This document shows positions 52,766-62,266 of a DNA stretch of 64,000 nt, piece by piece. Within the stretch, counting starts at the first letter, position 1, and each line of letters starts with the position of its first letter. The translations under genes and the position numbers were made by a program. Origin of the DNA: JANPEZ01 sp031423155. Lineage in GTDB: Bacteria > Actinomycetota > UBA4738 > HRBIN12. The notes below the pieces were generated by a model that worked only from the letters and a program-made list of their open reading frames with translations, made no database searches and was not told the DNA's origin. Location: positions 1 to 64,000 of the forward strand of contig JANPEZ010000011.1 of NCBI GenBank assembly GCA_031423155.1, in the 5' to 3' direction.

Positions 52766-55700
52766 CTACGCGCCCGCCATCGACCGCTTCGTCTCGTCCG
52801 CGTGCCACGTCATGCCCATCTGCTCGAAGCGGGAGATGGCACGCAGGATCATCTCGCTGTCGTCTCGAGCCCACCCGAGCGCCCTCAGAGCGAACGCCTC
52901 GATGTAGGACCTGGGGATCAGCAGCGCTGGAGCTTCGGCCTCGATCTCGGTTCTGTGTTCGATCGCAACCAGCGCATCGAGCCGGGCGGCCAGGCCGTCG
53001 GCGTCATCGAGGCCAGGACGGTTCCATGTGCCGAGGATCCTCTCAACCTCAGCCAAGTCGCCTCGCGCGATCGCGATCTCGGCCGCGATGCCGGCGCGCA
53101 TACCGAAACCTTCTTTCCCGAGATCCGCCTCGATCCGCTCGAGCCGCTGAGCCTCTTGATCGTCCCCGAGGTGCACGTGGGCGAGCGCGCATGTCAGCAG
53201 CAGGAGATTCTCCAACGCGCAGGGGGTATCGACATTGGCGACAACTACCGATTCGGCTCGCGGCGTGAGACCGCGGACCGTCTCCCAGTGACCGGCGAGT
53301 GCATCGACGTAGACACCCTGGTGCGCGGAGTGCAACCGGTGATGAGGGGACAGCGTCCGCGTCACCTCCTCGGACGCTTCGGCGAGCCGGCGAGCCTCAT
53401 CCAGTCTTCCGATGTAGACGAACGAGCCCAGGGTGTATCCGTAGACAAGCGCGATGTGATCCGGATCGGTCAGTTCCGGTATCAGATCGATCCGCTTGCG
53501 CGACCACTCGCATGCCTCTTCGTAGTCGCCACGGGCCATAGCGACGACGGAGAGAGCGTCGAACCCGAACGATCGGAGCTCGATATCTCCGAGCGCTTCG
53601 GCGATCTCGAGCGCCTGCCGCGCGGAACCCTCGGAGCCCTCCGGCTCCTCGTTCACCCGCGCGAGCAGCGCCTTCGCTAGTGCCGACGATCCCGGCTCGG
53701 CCAACTCGAGCGTCTTCTCGATCCAACCTTCCACGAGCTGTGCATCAGGCTTGCGTTTCCACATCCCGCTGCGCATGGACGTCTGGATCGCGAGGTCCGC
53801 GTAGACCTCGGCCGAGGTCAACGGGTCGGACGTCGCCTCCAGCGACCGTTGCATCGCGGTCCAGAAAGCCTCGCCGTCGTACTTCAGGATGTTCGCGCGG
53901 CCCACCGCGTGCCAGATGGCCGCCAGCTCCTCGGGAACGGTCTCCAGATCGACGGCTCGGTGCAGCAGCGCCAGGCCATCTTCGATCTCCATCCGGCCGA
54001 TCGCCAGATCGCCCGCCTTCCGCAGCCAAGAGAGCGCACGCTTGCGCAGTTCGATGAGCTCGTCTACTCGGCCACCCCATGCCAGGTCTTCGTCCTCGGG
54101 CCTGACCGCTTCCGTGTAGTGGTGGGCCAGGAGCGAGGCGAACTCGTCTCGCCCCTGCCCGGTCCTCTCGAGCCATCGGGCGAAGGCTGCGTGCATCTGG
54201 GCCCGCCGGGCCTTGGGAAGACCCGCGTAGGCGACCTCGCGTGTCACCGCGTGCTTGATGGCGTACTCGCGGTCGCCGGAGATCGACGATCCGGCCCTGC
54301 GACGGATGAAGTCGCGTTCCTCGAGGACGCGCAGATCCGGCTCCCCCTCCGTCACCAGTTCGTAAACGGGCCCGGCCCAGAAGATCCGTCCTATCACCGA
54401 TGCGGCCTGGAGCCCCTGCTTGTCCGCCGGCTCAAGCAGATCCACCCGGGCGGCCACGACCGCCTGCACCGTGTCCGGAACCGTGAAGTCCTCGGGCAAC
54501 TCCCTCAGGCTCCAGGTGTCACCCTCCTCGGTCAGAAGCCCGACATCTATCAGGGTTCCGAGCACTTCCTCGACGAAGAACGGGTTTCCCTCCGCGCGCT
54601 TCGTGACGACCTCGCGAAGGCCCGGTGGGAGAACTCCTCCGAGCAGCTCGTCGAGCATCAGCTCGGCGTCTTCCCTCGAGAGCGCCTCCAACTCCACCGT
54701 CGTGCCGTGCAGGCGAGCGCCCCACCCGGGCCGGCTCCTGAGCAGCTCCGGACGAGCCGTCGCAAGTAGGAGCAGAGGTCCGCGAGTGTCGGTCACGATC
54801 CGCTCCAGGAGGTCCAGAAGGAGCTCCTCTCCCCAATGGATGTCCTCGATGAGCATCACGAGGGGCCGCTCGGCGGCGATCTCCGTGAGGAACTCGATCC
54901 ACGCGTCCTGGAAGCGGTCGCGCGCGGCGAGGGGGTGAAGGCCATGAGTCACATCCAACCCGAGGGTCAGGCCCAATATCTCCCGAGAACCGAGTGCCGC
55001 GAGCACCGGCGCAGGAGCGTCGCTCTCGGAGATGCCAAGATGTTCCCTCAGCACTTCTGCAAGCGGCCAGTACGTGACACCCTCGCCGTAGGAGAGACAT
55101 CGCCCCGTCCTACGAAGCGGCTCAGGCGATCGGCCGCCGAGCCGCTCCCAGAACTCCCGATGGAGTCGGGTCTTGCCGACGCCGGCATCTCCGATGATCG
55201 TCACCAGGCGAGGCTCCCCACTGGTCTGGACCTCCAGGTATGCACGTTCGAGGATGTCCATCTCACCGTCGCGTCCTACGAAGGCCTTGCGAAGTCCCTG
55301 GACGCCTCGCGGTCTCATGAGGGACAGCGCTCGAAGGAGGCGGCGACACTCGACACCGTCCGGCTTCCCCTTGGCCTCGATCGACCGCGGTTCGCCGAAC
55401 TCGAACGCGCCCCGAACCATGGCGATGGTGCGCTCGCCTACGAGGATCTCGCCCGGCTCGGCCGCCTGTTCCAGGCGGGCCGCAACGTTGACCGGATCGC
55501 CGGTGACGAAGGAGCTCCCTTCCCGCGGCTTGCCGGCGACCACCTCGCCCGTGTTTACGCCGATCCTCAAGGCGAGAGCCCCGCCGGCCAGTTCGTTCAG
55601 GCGCTTCTGCATCGCGATGGTCGCATGTAGCGCCCGCTCGGCGTGATCCTCGAGCGCGGCTGGGGCGCCGAACGCCGCCATCACCGCATCGCCCGCGAAC

Positions 55701-55948
55701 TTCTCCACCGTCCCTCCGGCGGTGCCGATCTCCTCGGCCATAGCGTCGTAGAAGCGTTCGAGGAGTGCCCTCGTGCGCTCCGGGTCCTGCGAACCCGCGA
55801 GCTCCGTTGAACCGACCAGATCGGCGAAGATCACGGTTGCGAGCTTGCGCTCGGACGCCTCATGCGTCTCCTGGAGAGGAGCAGAGCACGAGGGGCAGAA
55901 TCGCGCCGACTCGGGTGCGGAGGATCCGCAGGTATCGCAGGTGACCAT
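52766..55948 (-). CDS. Class III cyclase-AAA ATPase-TPR signalling protein
   Basis: A 1060-residue cytosolic protein. A zinc ribbon at 4-21 (CDTCGSSAPESARFCPSC), a class III nucleotidyl cyclase domain (about 34-205) with both metal Asp (IFADLVGSTE and KFAGDAVMAAFG) and GVNTGEVVAGKP, then an AAA_16/STAND ATPase with Walker A GDAGVGKTRL and Walker B VMLIEDIHW, then helical TPR-like repeats to the end. LuxR HTH is absent. Likely a cyclic-nucleotide-making sensor, with ATPase acting as switch. Such architectures are common in actinobacteria but their ligand is mostly unknown. Confidence 0.88.
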   Translation of the reverse strand: MVTCDTCGSSAPESARFCPSCSAPLQETHEASERKLATVIFADLVGSTELAGSQDPERTRALLERFYDAMAEEIGTAGGTVEKFAGDAVMAAFGAPAALEDHAERALHATIAMQKRLNELAGGALALRIGVNTGEVVAGKPREGSSFVTGDPVNVAARLEQAAEPGEILVGERTIAMVRGAFEFGEPRSIEAKGKPDGVECRRLLRALSLMRPRGVQGLRKAFVGRDGEMDILERAYLEVQTSGEPRLVTIIGDAGVGKTRLHREFWERLGGRSPEPLRRTGRCLSYGEGVTYWPLAEVLREHLGISESDAPAPVLAALGSREILGLTLGLDVTHGLHPLAARDRFQDAWIEFLTEIAAERPLVMLIEDIHWGEELLLDLLERIVTDTRGPLLLLATARPELLRSRPGWGARLHGTTVELEALSREDAELMLDELLGGVLPPGLREVVTKRAEGNPFFVEEVLGTLIDVGLLTEEGDTWSLRELPEDFTVPDTVQAVVAARVDLLEPADKQGLQAASVIGRIFWAGPVYELVTEGEPDLRVLEERDFIRRRAGSSISGDREYAIKHAVTREVAYAGLPKARRAQMHAAFARWLERTGQGRDEFASLLAHHYTEAVRPEDEDLAWGGRVDELIELRKRALSWLRKAGDLAIGRMEIEDGLALLHRAVDLETVPEELAAIWHAVGRANILKYDGEAFWTAMQRSLEATSDPLTSAEVYADLAIQTSMRSGMWKRKPDAQLVEGWIEKTLELAEPGSSALAKALLARVNEEPEGSEGSARQALEIAEALGDIELRSFGFDALSVVAMARGDYEEACEWSRKRIDLIPELTDPDHIALVYGYTLGSFVYIGRLDEARRLAEASEEVTRTLSPHHRLHSAHQGVYVDALAGHWETVRGLTPRAESVVVANVDTPCALENLLLLTCALAHVHLGDDQEAQRLERIEADLGKEGFGMRAGIAAEIAIARGDLAEVERILGTWNRPGLDDADGLAARLDALVAIEHRTEIEAEAPALLIPRSYIEAFALRALGWARDDSEMILRAISRFEQMGMTWHADETKRSMAGA

Positions 55949-56060
55949 GGCAGGTGAATCCTATGCGCCTGAAGGACCCCCTGTCGGCTCGAAGCCGCTG
56001 CCCAGGAATACCGCCGCGCCGTCTGCGGTTCTCGCCCTGACAAGGACCACGGGAGAGACG

Positions 56061-56552
56061 ATGGCTATCAAGCGGATGAACCACGCGGTGCTGTACGTAC
56101 GCGACGCCGAAACGACGACGAAGTTCTACCAAGACGTACTCGGGTTCAGGGTCGTCGGCGAGTTCCCAGGCGCCAAGTTCCTTCAGGCCCCGGATTCGAC
56201 CAACGACCACGACCTGGGGCTGTTCTCGATCGGGGAGCAAGCCGGACCATCGGCCGCGGGCCGGGCGACGGTCGGGCTTTACCACATCGCCTGGGAGGTA
56301 AAGACGCTTGGGGATCTACGGGACATCGCGAGGAAGCTCACGGACGCCGGAGCGCTCACCGGCGCGACCGATCACAGCACGACCAAGGCGCTCTACGGCC
56401 ACGATCCCGACGGTTTGGAGTTCGAGGTCTGCTGGATCGTCCCTGAGCAGTTCCTCAGCGATGAGGTCCAGGAAGCCAAGACGAAGATGAGGGCCCTGGA
56501 CATCGAGGCCGAGATCGACCGCTACGGCTTGGAGACCGTCGGCGGCGTCTAG
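56061..56552 (+). CDS. VOC (glyoxalase/extradiol dioxygenase)-family protein
   Basis: A 163-residue metal enzyme. Two VOC modules: NHAVLYVRDAETTTKFYQDVLGF, and GLYHIAWEVKTLGDLRDI with LYGHDPDGLEFEVCW. His and Glu metal ligands are in place. The ATG at 56061 has GGGAGAG upstream. Divergent from the AAA/cyclase gene (55948), convergent with GNAT, stops overlapping by 4 nt (CTAG at 56549-56552). Likely a ring-cleaving or glyoxalase-like enzyme. Confidence 0.85.
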   Translation: MAIKRMNHAVLYVRDAETTTKFYQDVLGFRVVGEFPGAKFLQAPDSTNDHDLGLFSIGEQAGPSAAGRATVGLYHIAWEVKTLGDLRDIARKLTDAGALTGATDHSTTKALYGHDPDGLEFEVCWIVPEQFLSDEVQEAKTKMRALDIEAEIDRYGLETVGGV

Positions 56553-57037
56553 TTGTCGTCAGCGGGCCGACCGCCGGCGTCGACATCATCGCTCAGCGCC
56601 TTGACGAACCACGTTCCGTAGTCGGCCCAGCCCTCGCGCTTGTAGAACGTGATGGTTGCCTCGCGCCAGTCGGCGGTGACCAGCGCCATCCGGAAGCATC
56701 CGCGTTTGCGCGCTAGGTCTTCGGCCCTGCTCAGCAGTGCCCGGCCGACCCCCCGTCTGCGGGCCCCATCGGTGACGACGAGATCGTTCACCCGGGCTTG
56801 TGGCCGATGGTCGCCGAGCCGCTGGTGGTATTCCATGTCGACGACGCCTAGGACCTCGTCTCCGTCGGCGGCGACAAGGGTCACGCTGTCGATGCGGCGG
56901 AGGTGGCCGGTGAACTGCATCTGGTGAGTGGTGTCCTCGGCCGTACCCGCGGCGACACCACGGCCTAGTTCCACGAGAAGGCCTGCGACCGCGGGCCAGT
57001 CCTCGGGCGTCGCGAAGCGGACGATCGGCTCGCTCAC
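56549..57037 (-). CDS. GNAT acetyltransferase
   Basis: A 162-residue protein: VNDLVVTDGARRRGVGRALL is the acetyl-CoA loop and ITFYKREGW the end. GTG at 57037 is preferred over the longer frame start at 57067 because it overlaps the MazG-like stop as GTGA. Resembles aminoglycoside-type GNATs but no role is assignable. Confidence 0.78.
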   Translation of the reverse strand: MSEPIVRFATPEDWPAVAGLLVELGRGVAAGTAEDTTHQMQFTGHLRRIDSVTLVAADGDEVLGVVDMEYHQRLGDHRPQARVNDLVVTDGARRRGVGRALLSRAEDLARKRGCFRMALVTADWREATITFYKREGWADYGTWFVKALSDDVDAGGRPADDN

Positions 57038-57318
57038 GAAGGGCACTCGCAGGGGATAGAACCGCACTTCGGGCAGCCTTTCGAGTAGCGCTCAGCCGCG
57101 GACTCGAGCGAGATGCCTTCCAGGTTGGCGAGCGAAGACAGCCAGGCCAGGACGTCGCCGAACTCGTGTTGCAGGTTGTCGTGATCGCCGGTCCGCAGGG
57201 CTTTGGCGAGTTCGCCGACCTCCTCGGTCAGCCAGCGGAAGGTCGCGTCGCGCCCTCGCGCCCGGTCACGCTCGAGGTAGGTCCGGCTCATCACGTCTTG
57301 CAGTTCGGACAGTTCCAT
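57034..57318 (-). CDS. MazG-like nucleotide pyrophosphohydrolase
   Basis: A 94-residue all-alpha NTP pyrophosphohydrolase. TEEVGELAKALRTGDHDNLQHEFGDVLAW gives the EExxE then ExxD metal pattern. The C-terminus CPKCGSIPCECPS adds four Cys, a possible metal site not usual in MazG. ATG at 57318; TAGACT (minus, 57325-57330) ends 6 nt before it, no ribosome binding site. GTGA overlap with the GNAT gene. Confidence 0.82.
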   Translation of the reverse strand: MELSELQDVMSRTYLERDRARGRDATFRWLTEEVGELAKALRTGDHDNLQHEFGDVLAWLSSLANLEGISLESAAERYSKGCPKCGSIPCECPS

Positions 57319-57349
57319 CCGCCGAGTCTAGACCGCGGCGGTGAGCGAG

Positions 57350-58636
57350 CTAGGCCCGGACCGCCGAGGATGCCTCGCGCTCGGCCCGCCTGCGGCGCTT
57401 CTCCTCGTACATCTTCTTGTCCGCCGCCTCCATGAGAGCCTCGAGAGGCTGTGGGTTAGCCGGATCGAACTCGACCATGCCGACGGAGAAGGAAAGTTCG
57501 AACGAGCGTCCCGGCTCAAGGTTCTTGCGGGCAGCGCGTTCGCGCAGGCGCGAGACGGCGATCTTGGCGCCCGGATCCTCCGCGGTCGTGAGAAGGATGC
57601 AGAACTCGTCGCCTCCGACCCGCGATGGGAGATCCGAAGTCCTGAAGGTCGTGCTGAGCAACTCCGCGGCCTCTATCAGCATCTCGTCGCCGGCGGCGTG
57701 ACCCAGAGTGTCGTTCACGACCTTGAGGTTGTCCAGATCGACGAACATCACCGCCAGGTTCTCTCCCAGACGCTCGGCCAGACGGAGTTCGTGTTCGGCG
57801 ACGGTCGTGAATCCGCGTCGGTTCGCCAGGCCCGTCAGCTCATCCACGGTAGCGAGGCGCCGCAGCTCGTTCTGCAACATGGACAATCGCGCTCCGGTCT
57901 CGACGAGAACCCGGCCGAGTTCGCCGATCTCGTCGCGTCCGGGTGTCGCGTCCATCAATGGCTCTCCGCTCTCCAGTCGCCGGGCGTTCTGCTCGATCTT
58001 CGTGATGCGGCCGACGACCCTTTGGGCGAACACGAACACGATCGCCAGCGCCAGCAGCACCGCACCGGGCATCCCGACGACCATCAGCAAGAAGGCCATG
58101 TGACGCGAGTCCTCCAGGGCGGCTTCGCGCTCCTGGAGGATCGAGGTTTCCAGCGTACTCATCTGTTCGAGTACCCCGCGGATCGTGTTCATCAATCCGT
58201 TGCCTTCGTTCATCAGGCCGATCATGTCCTCGCGGTCGGTGCGGGCCGTGACGGGCGCGAACGCCTGGAGCTGGACCAGCGTGGTCAGCCTGTCCGTGAT
58301 CAAGATCTGGAGCCTCGAGATCCTCTCCGCCTGGAAAGGGTTCCCGGAGGTCAGGTCCCTCAGGGTCTTCAGGTCGGCGCGCTGCGCGGTAGAGCCACGC
58401 TCGTATGGCGCGAGGAACGTCTCGTCGCCCGTCAGCAGATACCCGCGCGTACCGGTTTCGGCATCGACCATGTCTGCGAGCACCGTGTCTATGGCGTGCT
58501 GAACTTGGTTGGCGTGCTGATAGGCATCCAGCAGCGAGGCTGAGCGTCGTTCCGCGACGTAGCCGAAAGAAGCCGACGCGATGAGCACGACGACCGGGAA
58601 TGCCATGATCCCAACAACCTTCGCTCTGAGCGACAT
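57350..58636 (-). CDS. Membrane diguanylate cyclase (GGDEF)
   Basis: A 428-residue protein. TM1 (about 5-27), a CHASE3-like periplasmic sensor (about 30-175) with DAETGTRGYLLTGDETFL, TM2 (about 185-205), HAMP, then GGDEF (about 255-410) with active site VGGDEF and the inhibitory I-site RTSD five residues before it, so product inhibition by c-di-GMP is expected. GGGAGGG precedes the ATG at 58636. The EAL domain is absent. Divergent from the FAR operon, sharing its 116-nt region. Confidence 0.9.
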   Translation of the reverse strand: MSLRAKVVGIMAFPVVVLIASASFGYVAERRSASLLDAYQHANQVQHAIDTVLADMVDAETGTRGYLLTGDETFLAPYERGSTAQRADLKTLRDLTSGNPFQAERISRLQILITDRLTTLVQLQAFAPVTARTDREDMIGLMNEGNGLMNTIRGVLEQMSTLETSILQEREAALEDSRHMAFLLMVVGMPGAVLLALAIVFVFAQRVVGRITKIEQNARRLESGEPLMDATPGRDEIGELGRVLVETGARLSMLQNELRRLATVDELTGLANRRGFTTVAEHELRLAERLGENLAVMFVDLDNLKVVNDTLGHAAGDEMLIEAAELLSTTFRTSDLPSRVGGDEFCILLTTAEDPGAKIAVSRLRERAARKNLEPGRSFELSFSVGMVEFDPANPQPLEALMEAADKKMYEEKRRRRAEREASSAVRA

Positions 58637-58714
58637 GGTCCCTCCCAGGCACCCGGTGCTCTCCATCTGGTTCTCGGCCTCGCAAGCTCCGGGTGTAGTT
58701 CCCTCCAAGCACAA

Positions 58715-58764
58715 CTTGTCTACCAACCGGTAGATATCTCATAATCTGCCGTGTGGTAGACAAG
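58715..58764. promoter_or_regulatory. Palindromic operator over a leaderless promoter
   Basis: CTTGTCTACCA (58715-58725) mirrors TGGTAGACAAG (58754-58764) perfectly, 11 bp per arm. Nested inside is TCTACC-N4-GGTAGA (58719-58734). The promoter sits within: TTGTCT (58716-58721), 18-nt spacer, CATAAT (58740-58745), then GTG start at 58753, 7 nt downstream. The right arm overlaps the first codons. Confidence 0.7.
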
Positions 58765-61038
58765 CGTGCTCCGAAGTCGATCGTCCAGGCACTGGCCGGC
58801 AAGAGGATCTTCATCACCGGCGTGACCGGTTTCCTCGGTCAGGTCGTGCTCGAGCGGCTGCTGCTGGACTTCCCGGATACGCGCGTCGTCCTGCTCGTGC
58901 GCTCGCAGACGGGGGCCTCCTCCCAGGAGAGGGTCGAATACATGCTTCGCAAGCCGGCGTTCAGTGTTCTGCGCGAGAAGCTCGGCGAGGACGGTCTGCT
59001 CGCAGCGCTGCGCGAGCGTTGTGAAGTGATCGACGGCGACTTCTCCCGCGGCGTCCCGACTTTGCCTGGCGACATGGATGTCGTCTTCCACTGCGCCGCG
59101 ACCGTCTCCTTCGATCCTCCGATCGACGAGGGCTTCCAGACGAACCTGTTCGGAGCTTTGAACCTCTACCGAGGTGTTGTCGAGTCCGGGTCTAGGCCGC
59201 ATCTGGTTCACGTTTCCACCGCCTACGTCGCCGGGATGCAGAAGGGCGTCGTCCCCGAGGCGACCCTGGAGCACCGCGTCGATTGGCAGCTCGAAGGTGA
59301 CTTGGCGATGCAGGCCCGACACGACGTCGAGTCTCAGTCGCGCCGGCCCGAGACGCTCGACTCTTTCATGGACAAGGCGAGCAAGGAACACTCGCGCGCC
59401 GGCCCTTTGACCGTGGCGTCCGACGCCGAAGAGCGACGCAAGGAGTGGGTCTCGAAGCGACTGACGCAGTACGGACGTGCGCGGGCCCAGTCGCTCGGCT
59501 GGCCGGACGTGTACACGTTCACCAAGGCGATGGGCGAGCGCGCCGTGGAAGAGCTTGCAGCGCAAGAGGAACTGGCTCTGTCGATCGTGCGCCCCTCCAT
59601 CATCGAGGGCTCTTTGCTGCATCCGTTCCCCGGTTGGATCGACGGGTTCAAGATGGCCGACCCGATCATCCGGGCTTACGGGCTCGGTCAGATCCCCGAG
59701 TTCCCCGGCATCCCCGAGGGCATCGTCGACATCATCCCGGTGGACTTCGTCGTTAACGCGATGCTTGCCGTGGCGGCAACTCCACCGCCGGTCGCCGACC
59801 CCGGCTACTTCCACGTCTGCTCCGGCTCGCGCAACCCGATCCAGTACCACGAGCTCTATCGGTACGTCCGCGAATACTTCGAGGCACATCCGCTTCCCGA
59901 GCGCGGACGCGGCGAGCACAAGGTTCCCGAGTGGAAGTTCCCCGGAAACCTGAAGGTGGAACGGATGCTCAAGCGCGCCGAGAAACTTACCGACGTCGCC
60001 GAGCAGGTCGTCACGCACCTGCCCAAGTCGGCCCAGATGCGCAAGTGGGTCGGCCGCGTCGACCGCGACAAGGCGCGGGTCGAGTTCGTGAAGCGCTACT
60101 CGGAGCTGTACAACAGCTACACCGACGCCGAGGTCATCTACACCGACGACCGGATGCTGGCGCTGTACGAGTCGCTCTCGGCGGGGGATCGCGCGAAGTT
60201 CCCGTTCGACTCGGCGATGGTGGACTGGAAGCACTACCTGCAGGACGTCCACTCTCCGGCGATCACTCAGTCCCTCAGGGAACTGTCGAAGCGCGACCGC
60301 GAGAAGGCTACCGTCGTCATCAAGGAACGGGCCGAGCCGGTGGTCGCGGTCTTCGACATGGAGGGCACGATCATCACCTCCAACGTCGTCGAGTCCTACG
60401 TCTGGACGAAGATGGCCGACCTTGACCCCGATGGCTGGCCGGGCGAGCTTGTCAGCGTTTTCGGCCGGATCCCCGGATACCTTCAGGCGGACCGACGCGA
60501 CCGAGGCGAGTTCCTGCGTACGTTCTTCCGCCGCTACGAGGGCGCCAGCGTCGAGGGCGTCAGCCGCCTCATCGAGGACCACGTCGGCGAGTTCATGCTC
60601 CAGAAGGCTTCTTCGGCCGCGATCCGGCGCATACGGGAACACCGCGCCGCCGGGCACCGCACCATCTTGATAACCGCTGCCATGGAGGCGTTCGTCCGGC
60701 CGCTGGCTCCGCTCTTCGACCTGATGATCGCCGCGGAGCTTGAAGTGCGGGACGGGCGATACACCGGATTCATGTCGACGCCGCCGTTGGTCGGCGAGGC
60801 GCGTGCCGCGTGGCTGCGCCGCTACGCGTCGCTAGAGGGCATAGATCTGAAGAACTCCTACGCGTACGCGGACTCGCACAGCGACCTGCCCCTGCTGCGC
60901 GCGGTCGGCAACCCGGTCGTGGTTTCGCCGGATTCGGCGCTCTACCGGTTCGCACGACGCCGTCGTTGGCCGATCGAGGAGTGGGCTATGTCCAAGGGCA
61001 TGCCGAAGGTTCGATTCCCGAAGCCAGCGGTGAGGTAA
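58753..61038 (+). CDS. Fatty acyl-CoA reductase / HAD-IB fusion
   Basis: A 761-residue two-domain protein. Residues 1-520 are a fatty acyl-CoA reductase-like SDR: GVTGFLG (23-29), DVVFHCAATVSFD, VHVSTAYVAG, active YTFTK (Y254, K258) and SIVRPSIIEG. Residues 530-761 are HAD-IB: motif I FDMEGTI (D535; the partner Asp two residues later is Glu537), II LITAAME, IV YADSHSDLPLL. Reduces acyl-CoA or a related thioester to alcohol or aldehyde; the HAD part may dephosphorylate or act as a transferase. GTG start with no ribosome binding site; leaderless. First gene of the operon. Confidence 0.85.
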   Translation: MVDKRAPKSIVQALAGKRIFITGVTGFLGQVVLERLLLDFPDTRVVLLVRSQTGASSQERVEYMLRKPAFSVLREKLGEDGLLAALRERCEVIDGDFSRGVPTLPGDMDVVFHCAATVSFDPPIDEGFQTNLFGALNLYRGVVESGSRPHLVHVSTAYVAGMQKGVVPEATLEHRVDWQLEGDLAMQARHDVESQSRRPETLDSFMDKASKEHSRAGPLTVASDAEERRKEWVSKRLTQYGRARAQSLGWPDVYTFTKAMGERAVEELAAQEELALSIVRPSIIEGSLLHPFPGWIDGFKMADPIIRAYGLGQIPEFPGIPEGIVDIIPVDFVVNAMLAVAATPPPVADPGYFHVCSGSRNPIQYHELYRYVREYFEAHPLPERGRGEHKVPEWKFPGNLKVERMLKRAEKLTDVAEQVVTHLPKSAQMRKWVGRVDRDKARVEFVKRYSELYNSYTDAEVIYTDDRMLALYESLSAGDRAKFPFDSAMVDWKHYLQDVHSPAITQSLRELSKRDREKATVVIKERAEPVVAVFDMEGTIITSNVVESYVWTKMADLDPDGWPGELVSVFGRIPGYLQADRRDRGEFLRTFFRRYEGASVEGVSRLIEDHVGEFMLQKASSAAIRRIREHRAAGHRTILITAAMEAFVRPLAPLFDLMIAAELEVRDGRYTGFMSTPPLVGEARAAWLRRYASLEGIDLKNSYAYADSHSDLPLLRAVGNPVVVSPDSALYRFARRRRWPIEEWAMSKGMPKVRFPKPAVR

Positions 61039-61041
61039 CCC

Positions 61042-62253
61042 ATGGCTCAGTCGCTGGAACTGTTCAGGAGCGCTCCCCGGTACCTGACCGCGCGCGCCGT
61101 TGGAGCGAAAGCTCCGGGGTTGATCGCCGGACCCTTGGCTCCGCTGAGGCTCGCAACGCTGAAAGACCCAACACCGCCGGGCGAGGGCTGGGCTCGAATG
61201 AAGCCCCTGCTCTCGGGTATCTGCGGCTCGGACCTGGCGACGATCGGGGGCAAGTCGTCCTTCTACTTCTCGCCATTGGTGTCTCTACCTTTCGTGCCAG
61301 GGCACGAAGTCGTCGGCGAGTTGATCGACGACTGCGGGGATCTGGCTGCAGGACAACGCGTCGTCTTGTCGTCGGTTCTGTCGTGCGCCGCAAGGGGTAT
61401 CGAGCCTGTCTGCGAGAACTGCTCGGCGGGCTACGTCGGCCGCTGCGATCGCGTGACGGTCGGTGATCTCAAGGCTGGGCTTCAGACCGGTTACTGCTCC
61501 GATGTCGGCGGGGGCTGGAGCCGCATGATGATGGCGCACCGTTCGCAGCTTCACGCGGTGCCCGAAGGCATGAGCGAAGATGCCGCTGTTCTGGTCGAAC
61601 CGCTGGCCTGCGCCATCCACGCGGCCCTGAGGGCCGAGGTTCCCGATGGCGGCACGGTGTTGGTCGTCGGCGCCGGAACGGTCGGCATCTTGACAACGCT
61701 GGCACTGAAGCTGTTGACCAAAGCCGGCCGGGTGATCGTCTCCGCGAAGCACCAGAAGCAGCGCGCAGCCGCGAAGATGACCGGAGCCGACGAGGTCGTC
61801 CGGCCCGAGCACACCGTCAAGGCGGTCCGCCGCGGCGAGCATGTCGTCAAGCTCAAACCCGAACGCGGACAGGAGTTCCTCCTCGGCGGCGTCGATGTCG
61901 CGATCGAATGCGTCGGCTCTAGCGGTGCGCTCGACCTTGCGCTACGGACCACCAGAGCCGGCGGACGCGTGGTGGTGAGCGGCATCCCCGGCTCGGGTGC
62001 CGACCTGACACCTCTTTGGTTCAGAGAGCTGGAGATGGTCGGCGCATATACGTCTGGGATCGAACATCTGGCCGACGGAACCACGAAGCCCACGTTCGAC
62101 ATGGCACTCGAGATAGCGTCCAGCGCACCGATCATCGAGCAACTGGTCGGCGCCAAGTACCCGCTGGACCGCTGGCGCGACGCGATAGATCACGCGCTCG
62201 GAGCCGGCAAGCTCGGAACCTTCAAGGTGGCGTTCGCGCCGCAGGAAAGCTGA
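61042..62253 (+). CDS. Zinc-containing alcohol dehydrogenase (MDR)
   Basis: A 403-residue medium-chain dehydrogenase. Catalytic zinc Cys in SGICGSDLA and His-Glu in VPGHEVVGE, structural zinc Cys set in SCAARGIEPVCENCSAGYVGRC (partly written as spaced motif), NAD(P) site VLVVGAGTVGI. An N-terminal extension of about 30 residues precedes the fold. 3 nt after the FAR stop; GAGGT precedes the ATG. Oxidises or reduces an alcohol or polyol; substrate unknown. Confidence 0.85.
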   Translation: MAQSLELFRSAPRYLTARAVGAKAPGLIAGPLAPLRLATLKDPTPPGEGWARMKPLLSGICGSDLATIGGKSSFYFSPLVSLPFVPGHEVVGELIDDCGDLAAGQRVVLSSVLSCAARGIEPVCENCSAGYVGRCDRVTVGDLKAGLQTGYCSDVGGGWSRMMMAHRSQLHAVPEGMSEDAAVLVEPLACAIHAALRAEVPDGGTVLVVGAGTVGILTTLALKLLTKAGRVIVSAKHQKQRAAAKMTGADEVVRPEHTVKAVRRGEHVVKLKPERGQEFLLGGVDVAIECVGSSGALDLALRTTRAGGRVVVSGIPGSGADLTPLWFRELEMVGAYTSGIEHLADGTTKPTFDMALEIASSAPIIEQLVGAKYPLDRWRDAIDHALGAGKLGTFKVAFAPQES

Positions 62254-62266
62254 GAGGACACAAGAC

